Source: Oceanobacillus sp. CFH 90083
GTDB lineage: Bacteria; Bacillota; Bacilli; Bacillales; Amphibacillaceae
Length of the DNA stretch: 64,000 nucleotides
Assembly (NCBI RefSeq): GCF_009389585.1
Contig: NZ_VIYG01000011.1
Span: 1 to 64,000, forward strand
Direction: 5' to 3'
This document shows positions 25,093 through 33,961 of the stretch, piece after piece. A program made the translations under genes and the position numbers. How positions within the stretch are numbered: the stretch's first letter is position 1; each line of letters opens with the position of its first letter. The notes under the pieces are model-generated. The model did not search any database. It saw only the letters and a program-made list of their open reading frames with translations, and was not told the origin of the DNA.

Positions 25093-26487
25093 TCAATCTA
25101 CTTTTTCCAGTACTCTCTTCCCAATCAGAACAGAAGTCACCTTATCTCCATTCCTTGAAAAATAAATCCTCTCCCCTGTTTTAGCTATAAAATCATTTTC
25201 AGATATTGGATAAAAGCACGTTAATAACTTATTCTGCTTCAGGTAAAGCAAATCATTCTGTATCGATACCGAAGCTTTATTCCCTTCTGCTGATTGATAT
25301 AACCCAGAAAAAATGCTTAAATCCACTTGTTTATCAGACAGTACCTGACTTTTCTTGAAAGGCTCCTCAGCCCGCTTTTCTAAAATAGTATTTAATGCAG
25401 AGACTAATATTTTTTCAGCCGGGACATCAGCCATATTCATCAAAATGGAAGCAGATATTCCTTTCTCTCTGATAACTTGAAAATTAGAGGATACTCCCTT
25501 TATACTGCCCCCATGTCCAAATCGTGTGTATTCTCCTATAGAGTTTATTTCCATTCCATAGCCATAATCGCTGCCATTAGGTAAACCAAATGCAGTTGAA
25601 GTCATTTTTTTGATTCCATCTTCTGATATAATCTTCCTTCCCTTAAAACTGCCATTTAAACGCAGCAGCTCTGCAAATCTCATTAAATCAGCAGCAGATG
25701 TTTTCCAGGATCCATTCGTGTAAATATCACCAACATCCCACCAGGCCGGTGAATGAAAAATACCTGCCTGTTCTTCTTTATATGCATATAATTCTGTTAC
25801 ATTTTCTCTGTTAATGATTGATTTAGTAAGGAAAAATGAATCTTTCATATCGAGCGGGGAAAATAGTTTTTCTTTAACATATTTGATAAACGGCATTCCG
25901 CTTGCCGATTCGATAATTTTTTGCAGTATCCCGAATCCTTCATTGGAATAATTAAACACAGTTCCAGGCGGACCCAGTAATTCAAAATCCATTTTACTTA
26001 TTTGTTCAATCAATTCATCCACGTTTTTTATCATAGTCTGCTCATCAGGCTGCCATTTTCCAAATAAAAACGCACCATCGGGGTCAGCCATAATACTTCT
26101 GATACGGGCGTTATGAATCGAAGGTAATCCCGGCAACCCGCTGGTGTGGGTCATAAGATGTCTAACTTCCAACTGTTTCAAATAATCTTCTTTCGGCCAT
26201 TTCAAATCAGGCAGCCATGCTTTCACTTTATCTTTGCCAGTTAATTTTCCTTCCTCCTCCAGTTTCATAACTATAAGACATGTCAGGGATTTGGTGATGG
26301 AAGCTACGCCAAATATCGTATCTTTTGTAATTGGCAGCTCTTCTTTCACGTCTCTATAGCCATAATAATTTTCATAAATGCTGTTGCCGTTCTGGTAAAT
26401 GGTTAGTGCCATCCCGGGAATTTTTAATTCCTTACAGGTTTGGTTCAACTCGTTATTCAGTTTTTCTACAGTAGAATCAGATATCAT
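25093..26487 (-). CDS. Serine hydrolase, class C beta-lactamase/PBP4* family
   Basis: 464 residues. The catalytic set is complete: S63-I-T-K66, Y180-S-N182, and HGG 325-327 in place of KTG. The MTHTSGLPGLP stretch near 112 is a family hallmark. A C-terminal lipocalin-like domain (about 370-464) is present, as in PbpE/YbbE-type proteins. Members are D-aminopeptidases, esterases or peptidoglycan hydrolases; true beta-lactamase activity is uncommon. No signal peptide is visible, so it would be cytoplasmic. GGAGAAGG precedes the ATG. Its neighbours handle wall sugars, so a role in wall fragment turnover is possible. Confidence 0.8.
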   Translation of the reverse strand: MISDSTVEKLNNELNQTCKELKIPGMALTIYQNGNSIYENYYGYRDVKEELPITKDTIFGVASITKSLTCLIVMKLEEEGKLTGKDKVKAWLPDLKWPKEDYLKQLEVRHLMTHTSGLPGLPSIHNARIRSIMADPDGAFLFGKWQPDEQTMIKNVDELIEQISKMDFELLGPPGTVFNYSNEGFGILQKIIESASGMPFIKYVKEKLFSPLDMKDSFFLTKSIINRENVTELYAYKEEQAGIFHSPAWWDVGDIYTNGSWKTSAADLMRFAELLRLNGSFKGRKIISEDGIKKMTSTAFGLPNGSDYGYGMEINSIGEYTRFGHGGSIKGVSSNFQVIREKGISASILMNMADVPAEKILVSALNTILEKRAEEPFKKSQVLSDKQVDLSIFSGLYQSAEGNKASVSIQNDLLYLKQNKLLTCFYPISENDFIAKTGERIYFSRNGDKVTSVLIGKRVLEKVD

Positions 26488-26601
26488 GATTTCCTTCTCC
26501 TTATGTCATATTTAAGGTAAAATAAGTCACTGGTGTTATATTTATTTTATCTAATAATAAGGAATCATACTAATTTTCGATTTCTAATTATTTAAGTCAT
26601 T

Positions 26602-26646
26602 AAAAAACTATCGATTCGCTTGTCTTTTAGCGAATCGATAGTTTTT
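26602..26646. terminator. Bidirectional terminator
   Basis: AAAAACTATCGATTCGCT and its exact complement flank an 8-base loop, giving T-runs on both strands. It ends the 33.6-26.7 kb operon on the minus strand. Confidence 0.88.
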
Positions 26647-26736
26647 CTTATACTTCCTATCTTGTAAAAAATTTTTTATATTGATTGAATCAGTTGCTCT
26701 TCCCTGACTAAATGCAATATAAAGGAAATATTATTT

Positions 26737-27465
26737 TTAAAGCTTCACCCGCTCTTTGTACCTCTCAATCAGCATTTGATTATGATCGTCCGATCCTTCC
26801 AGGTTTCCGCTTAAGAAAATAGGAGGTTCACAATCATTCTCTGCCATCTGCCTGATAGATTCTGCAAAAATAGCATTTAATATTGCTGCACCAATGACAG
26901 TAGAGCTTGGTGAGAATTTTATTTTTACCCTTTCATGTGACAGAAGTGCATCTCCGATTGGAGCATGATTATCAATGACTAAGTCCACTGCATCATACAA
27001 ATATTTCCCGCTTTCATGACGTGACGGCTGGCTGGACGCATATGCAATGGAAGTAACACCAATAACATAAGCACCTTTGCTTTTAGCAATTTCAGCTGCA
27101 TCAACCGGTACAGGGTTTCTTCCAGAAGTGGAAAGAATAATAACAATATCCTCTTGACGAATATCCTGTTCTTCCATAAAGCTTTTTGCATATTCATTTT
27201 TTCTTTCCAGATCCGATGAGCGGACAGCTCCTTCATGCAGCATCAGCGGCTCATGAAAAATAGGATGTATCGGAACCAGTCCGCCAGCGCGGTAATAGAC
27301 CTCTTCCGTAAGAATGTGCGAATGCCCGCAGCCAAACAAATGAATAATTCCGCCCTGTTGAATCGCATCTGACACTTTTTCTGCTGCAGCAGTCATTGCT
27401 TTCTTTTCTTCTTTTTCAACCGTTTCCAATAAATCTGTGATTTGGTTAAAATACGAATGAATCAT
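26737..27465 (-). CDS. UPF0309 SIS-domain sugar isomerase-like protein
   Basis: 242 residues with one SIS domain: GGIIHLFGCGHSHILTEEVYYRAGG (about 38-62) as phosphosugar-binding loop, and IVIILSTSGRNPVPVDAA (about 107-124) as the second conserved loop. UPF0309 proteins are predicted phosphosugar isomerases or binding proteins without a proven reaction. It is the last gene of an ascorbate-type PTS operon, 2 bases after the creatininase-family gene, so it likely isomerises the final sugar phosphate into central metabolism. The substrate is unknown. Confidence 0.8.
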   Translation of the reverse strand: MIHSYFNQITDLLETVEKEEKKAMTAAAEKVSDAIQQGGIIHLFGCGHSHILTEEVYYRAGGLVPIHPIFHEPLMLHEGAVRSSDLERKNEYAKSFMEEQDIRQEDIVIILSTSGRNPVPVDAAEIAKSKGAYVIGVTSIAYASSQPSRHESGKYLYDAVDLVIDNHAPIGDALLSHERVKIKFSPSSTVIGAAILNAIFAESIRQMAENDCEPPIFLSGNLEGSDDHNQMLIERYKERVKL

Positions 27466-27467
27466 CG

Positions 27468-28232
27468 TTACTCTCCTCTCTGTCCTGTCTCATCTACACT
27501 TTCCATAATGCTGACTATATTTTCTAATGCAATATCAATGATATATTTCCCTTTCTCCGCTGTAGCGATACTGGCATCACCTAAGACGGCAGTATCTGTA
27601 AAATCCTCCCATGGTGTGGGTGTAGCGTCAGCATACATCGGTATATCAGGAATATCAGCAGGTGCTTTATCCATATCTACAAATTCCGGAGCCAGATAAA
27701 GCATGTAAGATGTTTCTATCTCATCGGCATGAAAATAGGTATTATGAGAAGCATTTTTATCCCGGATCTCTTCTGCAGCCTTGCTCATACCTGGATAAAA
27801 GAAATAGAATACACGCATTTCCGGACAGGATTCATATAATTCACGAGCTGCTTCTTTTAATGCAGTCTGATTTCCCAAATGTCCATTCACCATTGCAAAT
27901 GTTTTAAATCCCTGCTTATAAAGGCTTTCTCCAATATCAACCAGAAATGCAATAAGGGCATGATTACTTATATGAATACTTCCCGGGAAATTACGCAGAC
28001 TCCACACCTGCCCATAAGGTAATACAGGCAGGACCAACCCATGAACACGTTTTGCTATTTTATGTGACAAACGTTCAGCAAGAATATTATCGGTCCCGAG
28101 CGGCAAGTGGGGACCATGGGCCTCTACTGCACCAATCGGTAAAATAGCTACTTTAGATTGATTAATTTTTTCCTTCACTTCAAAAGAATTCTCATATTGG
28201 AATTCCATCTTCTTCATCACCTGCTTTTTCAT
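27468..28232 (-). CDS. Creatininase-family amidohydrolase in PTS operon
   Basis: 254 residues. The metal-binding set of the creatininase fold is present: PIGAVEAHGPHLPLGTD (E37, H39, H42, D48), NGHLGN (H118) and HADEIETS (H168, E171). The family cleaves cyclic or linear C-N amide bonds (creatinine, formamidopyrimidines, a mycofactocin step). Here it sits between a phosphotriesterase-like hydrolase and a SIS isomerase, so it may open an amide or lactam of a phosphorylated sugar. The first ATG has a poor ribosome site; the ATG at 28208, after AGGTG, may be the real start. Substrate not known. Confidence 0.8.
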   Translation of the reverse strand: MKKQVMKKMEFQYENSFEVKEKINQSKVAILPIGAVEAHGPHLPLGTDNILAERLSHKIAKRVHGLVLPVLPYGQVWSLRNFPGSIHISNHALIAFLVDIGESLYKQGFKTFAMVNGHLGNQTALKEAARELYESCPEMRVFYFFYPGMSKAAEEIRDKNASHNTYFHADEIETSYMLYLAPEFVDMDKAPADIPDIPMYADATPTPWEDFTDTAVLGDASIATAEKGKYIIDIALENIVSIMESVDETGQRGE

Positions 28233-28265
28233 CCGTTATCTTGACGTTAAAATTGCTTGTACACT

Positions 28266-29258
28266 CTATTTTTTAAATGTAAAACAGCGTGCCGGGTTAT
28301 GGATAAAGAACTTATCAATTAGTTTTTCACCATCAAACCCATTTCTATATGCTTCGTCAATAAAGCGTGGAACCCATTTCCTAATAATATATTCCAATCC
28401 TAAGCCATAGTCATAATGCTTATAATAGGATTTTCTTGCTGTGTCCCCGCTGACAAGAATCTGGTCTTCATACCCTTTTCTGACCAGTTCTAAAATACAT
28501 TGAATACGTGTACTTTCCGGGGCATATTTAATTTTTGAAATACCATCAAATGAAAGATAGGCGCCCGTTTGTGCGATTTGCTCATGGTAGTACGGGTCCG
28601 GATTACGGTCCATATGCCCAAAGCTCATATACTCCAGGTTAACGCTTTCCTTTTGCAGCAGTTCAATCTGTTCCAGCCCCATTGTTCCAGCTTCCGTATG
28701 AGAATGCATTGGAGCTTTTGTTTCATGATGTGCAATGGCTACTGCACGCAATGTTTTTATTTCTAATGGTGTTATGCGATTATAGCCTGTACCAAACTTC
28801 ACCTGCCCGCCTTGTATTCCGGTTCCTTCTAATCCTTCTTCTATTTCACGAATAACAAAGTCAGCCAGCTCATGAACAGATTTCGCATCAATCCATTGAT
28901 AATACGTGACATAATCCCCTGTCACTTTTTTTACATGCTCTGGTATTGAGGCATCCCATAGAAAGCTTTTATTAAAACCGGCTGTACCAATAATCGTGAT
29001 ACCGGTCTCTTCTGCAATTTCTTTCACTGCTTGTATATCACGCCCATAATCCACAGCAGTTGCATCCACAATTGCCTGTCCGCCAAGCTTTTGAAAATCC
29101 AGGACATCCTGCTTTGATTTATCTTTATCATCCAGAAGCAAATCATCCTTTTTTTGCTCAATCCAGTATGGCGGCCGGCAGACGATATGTTCATGTGAAT
29201 AGGTGAAGCCTAAAGCGGAAGGCTCAATATCGCCGTGAAATGTCCTGATAAAACTCAT
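28266..29258 (-). CDS. Phosphotriesterase-family metal hydrolase in PTS operon
   Basis: 330 residues, a TIM-barrel amidohydrolase-superfamily enzyme with a complete binuclear centre: H22-x-H24, Lys154 in QVKFGTGY (the carboxylated lysine), H187 in HSHTEAG, H215 in FGHMDRN and D272 in SGDTAR. Homologues are lactonases, phosphotriesterases or esterases. With a PTS upstream, a lactonase acting on a phosphorylated sugar lactone is the simplest idea. A 166-bp inverted-terminus element lies between it and the EIIC gene. GGAGG precedes the ATG, so it can be translated alone. Confidence 0.82.
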   Translation of the reverse strand: MSFIRTFHGDIEPSALGFTYSHEHIVCRPPYWIEQKKDDLLLDDKDKSKQDVLDFQKLGGQAIVDATAVDYGRDIQAVKEIAEETGITIIGTAGFNKSFLWDASIPEHVKKVTGDYVTYYQWIDAKSVHELADFVIREIEEGLEGTGIQGGQVKFGTGYNRITPLEIKTLRAVAIAHHETKAPMHSHTEAGTMGLEQIELLQKESVNLEYMSFGHMDRNPDPYYHEQIAQTGAYLSFDGISKIKYAPESTRIQCILELVRKGYEDQILVSGDTARKSYYKHYDYGLGLEYIIRKWVPRFIDEAYRNGFDGEKLIDKFFIHNPARCFTFKK

Positions 29259-29290
29259 TAGAATCCCTCCAGTTGTTCAGTTTATATTAG

Positions 29291-29456
29291 TGTACGTTCA
29301 AAAAGTGCCGAATGGAGTCTTGAAGATCAAGGCGACATGATTTTAACAAACGGGCTTCTCACGTGTTGTGATGAGACTTCTGCGTTGTCCATACGACGTT
29401 GCTTTTTAGCAGAAGGCCATTAGCTCGCCGCTTATCATTTGAGTCCTTTTTGAACA
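29291..29456. mobile_element. MITE-like element inside the operon
   Basis: A 166-bp insert bounded by TGTACGTTCAAAAAG on the left and CTTTTTGAACA on the right, inverted copies of each other. It has no open frame. The interior (AATGGAGTCTTG..., ...CACGTGTTGTGATGAG) is GC-richer than its surroundings and looks like repeats I associate with Oceanobacillus-type genomes; that memory is not proof. It separates EIIC from the phosphotriesterase gene. Confidence 0.55.
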
Positions 29457-29463
29457 TCCTCTA

Positions 29464-30759
29464 TTAGAAGAATAACTGTGCTAATAATCGGATGATCGGT
29501 CCCAATATAAACATATCAGAATCCGCAGCCCACATAGCTGTATCTGGCACAGTACCTGGTAAAAGCATTTTTACCATGATAAATTGTCCCCAGGCAACGA
29601 CTGTAGCTGTAATAAATCCGCCCATGACAGCTCCTCTGACACCACCTGTTGCATTTCCAAATACTCCTGCCGTTGCAGAGTGGAAGAATAAAACAATCAT
29701 AGTTGGGACAAACACATAGCTGACTGTATTTCCTAACACGACTAACCAGATTAAAGCTCCGACAAACGCTCCGAGGAAACCTAAAATAACAGCATTTGGT
29801 GCAAATGGGAATACTACTGGACTATCAAGAGCAGGCTTTGCTCCCGGAACAATCTTCGTCGCAATCCCTTTAAAGGCAGGAACCATTTCTCCAATAAACA
29901 TGCGTACCCCTAAAAGAACAACTGCAATTCCCGCTGCAAATGTAAATGATTGAATAATTGCATAGACAATAAAGTTCTGTTCTCCAGCAGCAGCTACCAG
30001 CTCTTGTGCGCCCGGTGTATCTTTAAAGGAAATAATAATCGCTCCAACTAAAAATAACAGTCCCATTGTTAGGGCAGTAATAACATTTGAATCTCTTAAA
30101 AACTCCAATCCTTTTGGCAGTTTAATTTTTTCAGAGTCATTCTCTTTGTTACCGAAATATTTACCAGCCAAAGCACTTAATAAAGAAACAGAAGCAGATG
30201 TGTGACCGAGAGCGATATTATCGTTGCCCATAATTTTTCGCATAAATGGCTGTGTTAAGGCAGGCTGCACGGTCCAATATACGCCCATAATAACTGCTAA
30301 AAAGATAACCAGTTTAACAAAGGAAACATCTCCTGCTGTCTGAATCACAATACCTGCAAAAATGGTCGTCGTCCAAAACATCATATGTCCAGTCAAATAA
30401 ATATATTTCAGCTTCGTAAATCTGGCTAAGAGAACATTAATAACAAAGCCAAGCGTCATTGCCAGCGTCACCGCACTGCCATACCTTGCATTAAAAGCTT
30501 CCTGTCCCATAAAGCTTCCAAGCGGTTCTTCTGATAAATTAAATACTTCCTTCCACAGTGGTTCAAATACTGTCAGTGCACCAGTAATGACACCTGCTCC
30601 AGCAGAGATAATCAAGAAACCAATGATTGCTTTGAATGTACCGCTAATAACCTGACTTGTGCTCTTTTTCTGTAATAGTAAGCCTAAAAGAACGATAAAT
30701 CCCAGCAGAATTGCTGCTTGTCCAAAAATATTCGTGGCAATCCAGAAAATCACATCCAT
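29464..30759 (-). CDS. PTS enzyme IIC, ascorbate (UlaA/SgaT) family
   Basis: 431 residues, about eleven membrane helices. UlaA-type signatures are GQAAILLGFIVLLGLLLQKKS at the start, GTFKAIIGFLIISAGAGVITGAL (about 40-62), ALGHTSASVSLLSALAGKYFG near 182 and FFHSATAGVFGNATGG near 365-380. It imports and helps phosphorylate L-ascorbate in E. coli. The downstream enzymes here are not those of the ula pathway (no UlaD, E or F), so the substrate is probably a different acid sugar or amide. The start follows GGAGG. Confidence 0.88.
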   Translation of the reverse strand: MDVIFWIATNIFGQAAILLGFIVLLGLLLQKKSTSQVISGTFKAIIGFLIISAGAGVITGALTVFEPLWKEVFNLSEEPLGSFMGQEAFNARYGSAVTLAMTLGFVINVLLARFTKLKYIYLTGHMMFWTTTIFAGIVIQTAGDVSFVKLVIFLAVIMGVYWTVQPALTQPFMRKIMGNDNIALGHTSASVSLLSALAGKYFGNKENDSEKIKLPKGLEFLRDSNVITALTMGLLFLVGAIIISFKDTPGAQELVAAAGEQNFIVYAIIQSFTFAAGIAVVLLGVRMFIGEMVPAFKGIATKIVPGAKPALDSPVVFPFAPNAVILGFLGAFVGALIWLVVLGNTVSYVFVPTMIVLFFHSATAGVFGNATGGVRGAVMGGFITATVVAWGQFIMVKMLLPGTVPDTAMWAADSDMFILGPIIRLLAQLFF

Positions 30760-30781
30760 CGTAATTCCCTCCTCTATTTAT

Positions 30782-31054
30782 TTAATTCACCAGATTCTCA
30801 TCAATCACTTTATTTATCTCATCCATGTCAAAATAATTATTAACGATCAGAACCTTTGCCTGATGATCCGTCAGACTCTCTGCTAATTCGGTGCCGGTAA
30901 TGATATAATCTGCGTCCATGTTGGAAGCTGAGGAGACATCTGTATGTTCCACATCCGCACCAATCCCTCTATCCGCTAATGCCTGCTCTATATTCATTTT
31001 TAAAATCAAACTTGTTCCCTGCCCCAACCCGCAAACTGCCAATACTTTTATCAT
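30782..31054 (-). CDS. PTS enzyme IIB, ascorbate family
   Basis: 90 residues. The P-loop VLAVCGLGQGTSLIL has the phosphorylated Cys8, as in UlaB, and a later D-Y-I-I-T-G strand completes the fold. It sits 3 bases after the IIA gene and 22 before IIC, and carries phosphate from IIA to the sugar. Confidence 0.9.
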   Translation of the reverse strand: MIKVLAVCGLGQGTSLILKMNIEQALADRGIGADVEHTDVSSASNMDADYIITGTELAESLTDHQAKVLIVNNYFDMDEINKVIDENLVN

Positions 31055-31057
31055 TAT

Positions 31058-31498
31058 TCATCTCTCCATTTCCACTATTTTTTTTATTTCTTCATACGTT
31101 TCTGCTGCAGTTAATTTTTCTACATTGCCTGAATCATTCAAAAGCATGGTAAGCTTGCGAAGCAGTGTTAAATGTTCCTCGCTGGATGATGCACCTAAAC
31201 CGAATACAAGCTGTACCGGATCATTAGCCGAATGGCCAAATTCAACCGGATTCTTTAACTGCACCAGAGATACAGATGCTTCCTTTCCCCCATCCTCTGG
31301 TCTTGCGTGAGGAATAGCAATATGTGGTGCCAGCACAAAATATGGTCCATTTTCTTTATACGCATCTTTCATCGCTTTAACATATGATTCTTCGATAAGC
31401 TCACCCTCTACTAACAGATTACCAGCAGCTTCAATCGCTTCATAAGCATTAGAAACTTCCACCCCAACCTTAACGATACTTTCTTCTAAAAACCTCAT
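31058..31498 (-). CDS. PTS enzyme IIA, fructose/mannitol (UlaC-like) type
   Basis: 146 residues with the EIIA(Fru/Mtl) active loop HIAIPHARPEDGG, where His64 takes phosphate from HPr. VQLVFGLGASSSEEHLTLL (about 95-113) is the second hallmark. It feeds the IIB subunit next door. It lies 21 bases after the regulator gene. Confidence 0.9.
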   Translation of the reverse strand: MRFLEESIVKVGVEVSNAYEAIEAAGNLLVEGELIEESYVKAMKDAYKENGPYFVLAPHIAIPHARPEDGGKEASVSLVQLKNPVEFGHSANDPVQLVFGLGASSSEEHLTLLRKLTMLLNDSGNVEKLTAAETYEEIKKIVEMER

Positions 31499-31519
31499 AA
31501 CTATTAATCACCTGCCCCT

Positions 31520-33634
31520 TTACTCCTGATTGGCTTCTGTTGAATAGCGCTGTATCCAATCCATGATAACCTGCTTATCTCTCGTTGCTATAATTTCTTT
31601 CTTTGCCTCCTTATTGGAGAATAGCTTTGTTAATTGTGACAAAGCTTTTAAATGTTGTTCGTTATCTTTGGAAGCCAATATAACAATAATTGTTGCTGGT
31701 TTCCCTAATATATCCACCGGCTCGTCTAGATGAAGCATACTCATTCCTGTTGTAACCACACCGTCATCAGGGGTTGCATGAGGAAGTGCAAATTGATCAG
31801 ATATGATAATATAAGGACCTGATTGATGCACATTTTCAATCATTTTATTCAGGTAGGTTTCCTTAATATACTCTTGATTCAGCAATGGTTCAGAAGCAAG
31901 TTTGATCGCTTCCTTCCATCCTTCTGCCTGCTTTTTTAATACAATCCTGTCGGAAGGCAAAAGCTCCATTAAAGTTGGCTTATCTGTTTTACTGCCAACA
32001 TGAAAGGGGGACTGGAGATAACTGCGAATCTCTTCAGAAAGTAATTCATTATGTTCTACAACCGCATACTTTTTCACAATATCCATCAGCGTTTCAACAG
32101 AGTAAATCTGATTTTCTTGTGAATAACTGAATAAAATATTCACTTTTTTTAACAGCTGCTCTTTTTCCTTGTTATCTAAAACCGGATTAACAACAAAAAC
32201 AGGCACACCCTGGTCGGGCAGCGGAATCGTTGAAACTATAAAATCCACATCCAAATTCATTTTTTCATATTCCCTCAAGGATGTAACACCAATCATCTTG
32301 ACATCAGAGAATAATCCTTTCAGCTGGCTTTCCAGCAATCTGGATGTCCCCAAACCATTCGTACAAACAATCAGCATCTTTGTCTGCGTCTTTCCCAGCT
32401 GGACTCCTTCCTTACGAAGCCAGCCGCCGAAATGCATTGCAAGAAAAGCAATTTCATTTTCATTGATTGGCTTTCCAATAACATTTTCAAAGTGATGCAC
32501 AACCTTTTTCGTTAAATGGAAAACCTCAGGATAATTCCGCTTCACAGAATCCCGTAACGTGTTTTCAATTTCAATTCCATATTTCATTCGATAGAATGCA
32601 GGCTTCGCGTGCAGGAGTAGATTTTGCATCATCTGTTCAGCATCGCGAAATTCAATCGCTGCATACAATTGAAAATCACGAACCATCTTTTTTACTACCT
32701 GAATCAGCGTTTTCATTTCCTCGCTTTGAAATCCTGGATTAAAATTATAATTCACTTTGGCACCTAGCAGGTATTTCGAAAAATAAAGCTGCTCATTTAA
32801 CGGTATTTCTATCTGTAAAGCTGCTGATAACTTACTACATAAGGCACATACTCCTCTATATTCATCCGTTGCTTGAATAACTTCTTTTTCAACGGCATCT
32901 ACTTCAACAAATTCTTCTTTGACAATCCGCTTCAAGAAGAAATAGAACCAGACAACGATATTCGTTAACACTTCATCCGTCAGCTCCACCATAAATTGCT
33001 TCTCATACTCATTTAACAGCTGGTTTAACAGCTGCATCCATGAAAGATCCAAAATAGCATAAGGCTTATATGCCTGATCTCCAGCACTGGATACATTGGT
33101 CAGAAAGTTATACCAGCCTTCCTTTGGTATAACAATCGATAAACAATGAATCAGTACTCTCCTGATATCGTTTTCCTTTCCTTCAATATGATAGCCAGTT
33201 CTACGTTGCGAATATAAGTGCAGCTGGTAAGGCTTAAGTTTATTCTTTAATTTTCTTATATCCTCTAATGCTGTATTTCTGCTCACTTGAAAAAGTTCAC
33301 GAATATCCTTCAGAAAGTATGCCTTATTTGCTCCAGTCAAATGAAGATAAATCCATGCCTGTCTTTCTGCTGCAGAGAATTCATAATACGGTATATCAGA
33401 TACAGAATAACCTGCCAGGATTGCTTTTTTCGCTTCATGTTCGATATACAAGCCCTGCCCTCTTACTTGCTTCACTGCTTCCAAATGATTTTCGCTCAAC
33501 CAGTCATTGACTTTAACGAGATCGCTATAAATGGTACGTCGCGATACATTTAACATTGCTGCCAGTTTTTGAACGGTGATATATCCATCCTGCTTCAACA
33601 ACTGATTCAAAACTGCCATACTGCGCTGATCCAT
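31520..33634 (-). CDS. ManR/LicR-like PRD transcriptional activator with EII-like domains
   Basis: 704 residues with the full layout: helix-turn-helix (about 5-60, VQKLAAMLNVSRRTIYSDLVKV), Mga-like HTH (about 85-135), two PRDs (about 180-395, with KVVHHFENVIG), an EIIB-like domain with Cys in VCTNGLGTSRLL (about 405-420), and an EIIA-like domain with HisP loop FALPHATPDDGV (about 610-620). Such activators are turned on or off by phosphorylation of these His and Cys residues according to substrate supply. It is the first gene of the operon it should control (regulator, IIA, IIB, IIC, three hydrolases/isomerase), which implies autoregulation. Confidence 0.88.
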   Translation of the reverse strand: MDQRSMAVLNQLLKQDGYITVQKLAAMLNVSRRTIYSDLVKVNDWLSENHLEAVKQVRGQGLYIEHEAKKAILAGYSVSDIPYYEFSAAERQAWIYLHLTGANKAYFLKDIRELFQVSRNTALEDIRKLKNKLKPYQLHLYSQRRTGYHIEGKENDIRRVLIHCLSIVIPKEGWYNFLTNVSSAGDQAYKPYAILDLSWMQLLNQLLNEYEKQFMVELTDEVLTNIVVWFYFFLKRIVKEEFVEVDAVEKEVIQATDEYRGVCALCSKLSAALQIEIPLNEQLYFSKYLLGAKVNYNFNPGFQSEEMKTLIQVVKKMVRDFQLYAAIEFRDAEQMMQNLLLHAKPAFYRMKYGIEIENTLRDSVKRNYPEVFHLTKKVVHHFENVIGKPINENEIAFLAMHFGGWLRKEGVQLGKTQTKMLIVCTNGLGTSRLLESQLKGLFSDVKMIGVTSLREYEKMNLDVDFIVSTIPLPDQGVPVFVVNPVLDNKEKEQLLKKVNILFSYSQENQIYSVETLMDIVKKYAVVEHNELLSEEIRSYLQSPFHVGSKTDKPTLMELLPSDRIVLKKQAEGWKEAIKLASEPLLNQEYIKETYLNKMIENVHQSGPYIIISDQFALPHATPDDGVVTTGMSMLHLDEPVDILGKPATIIVILASKDNEQHLKALSQLTKLFSNKEAKKEIIATRDKQVIMDWIQRYSTEANQE

Positions 33635-33685
33635 TATGCGACACCTTCAATCTATTTTTTAGAATTAGTATGTGCCTTTAGATTT

Positions 33686-33714
33686 ATTATAGTCAGAGAT
33701 TACTATTACAGTAA
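33686..33714 (-). promoter_or_regulatory. Promoter of the ascorbate-type PTS operon
   Basis: Minus strand TTACTG (33714-33709), 17-bp spacer, TATAAT (33691-33686), about 50 bases before the regulator ATG. TTACT and AGTAA arms 5 bp apart overlap the -35, a possible activator site. Confidence 0.55.
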
Positions 33715-33915
33715 GACCAAATACACCACAGTGAAGTTTGAAAAAATAGGTGGAATATAAAGGTATTTATGTTTCTATTACCCAAAAATTGCAAGAAAAT
33801 AAGTAGATTCAGCAATTAGCAAAGATAGGTTCATTTTCTGCCTGCCAGCTTGCTATATATTTCTTTCTACTTACCTATTTGTACAGAAATGACACTCTCT
33901 TAAATTTTTACACAT

Positions 33916-33955
33916 AAAAACACTTCTGCCCATCACAATATGAACAGAAGTGTTT
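33916..33955. terminator. Terminator of the sialic acid symporter gene
   Basis: AAACACTTCTG (33918-33928) and CAGAAGTGTTT (33945-33955) form a perfect stem. On the minus strand it is followed by TTTTTATG, right after the symporter stop codon. Confidence 0.8.
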
Positions 33956-33961
33956 GTAATC

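Noticed and set aside
29291-29456. Intact insertion sequence
   Set aside because: Only 166 bp with no transposase frame; reported as a MITE-like element instead.
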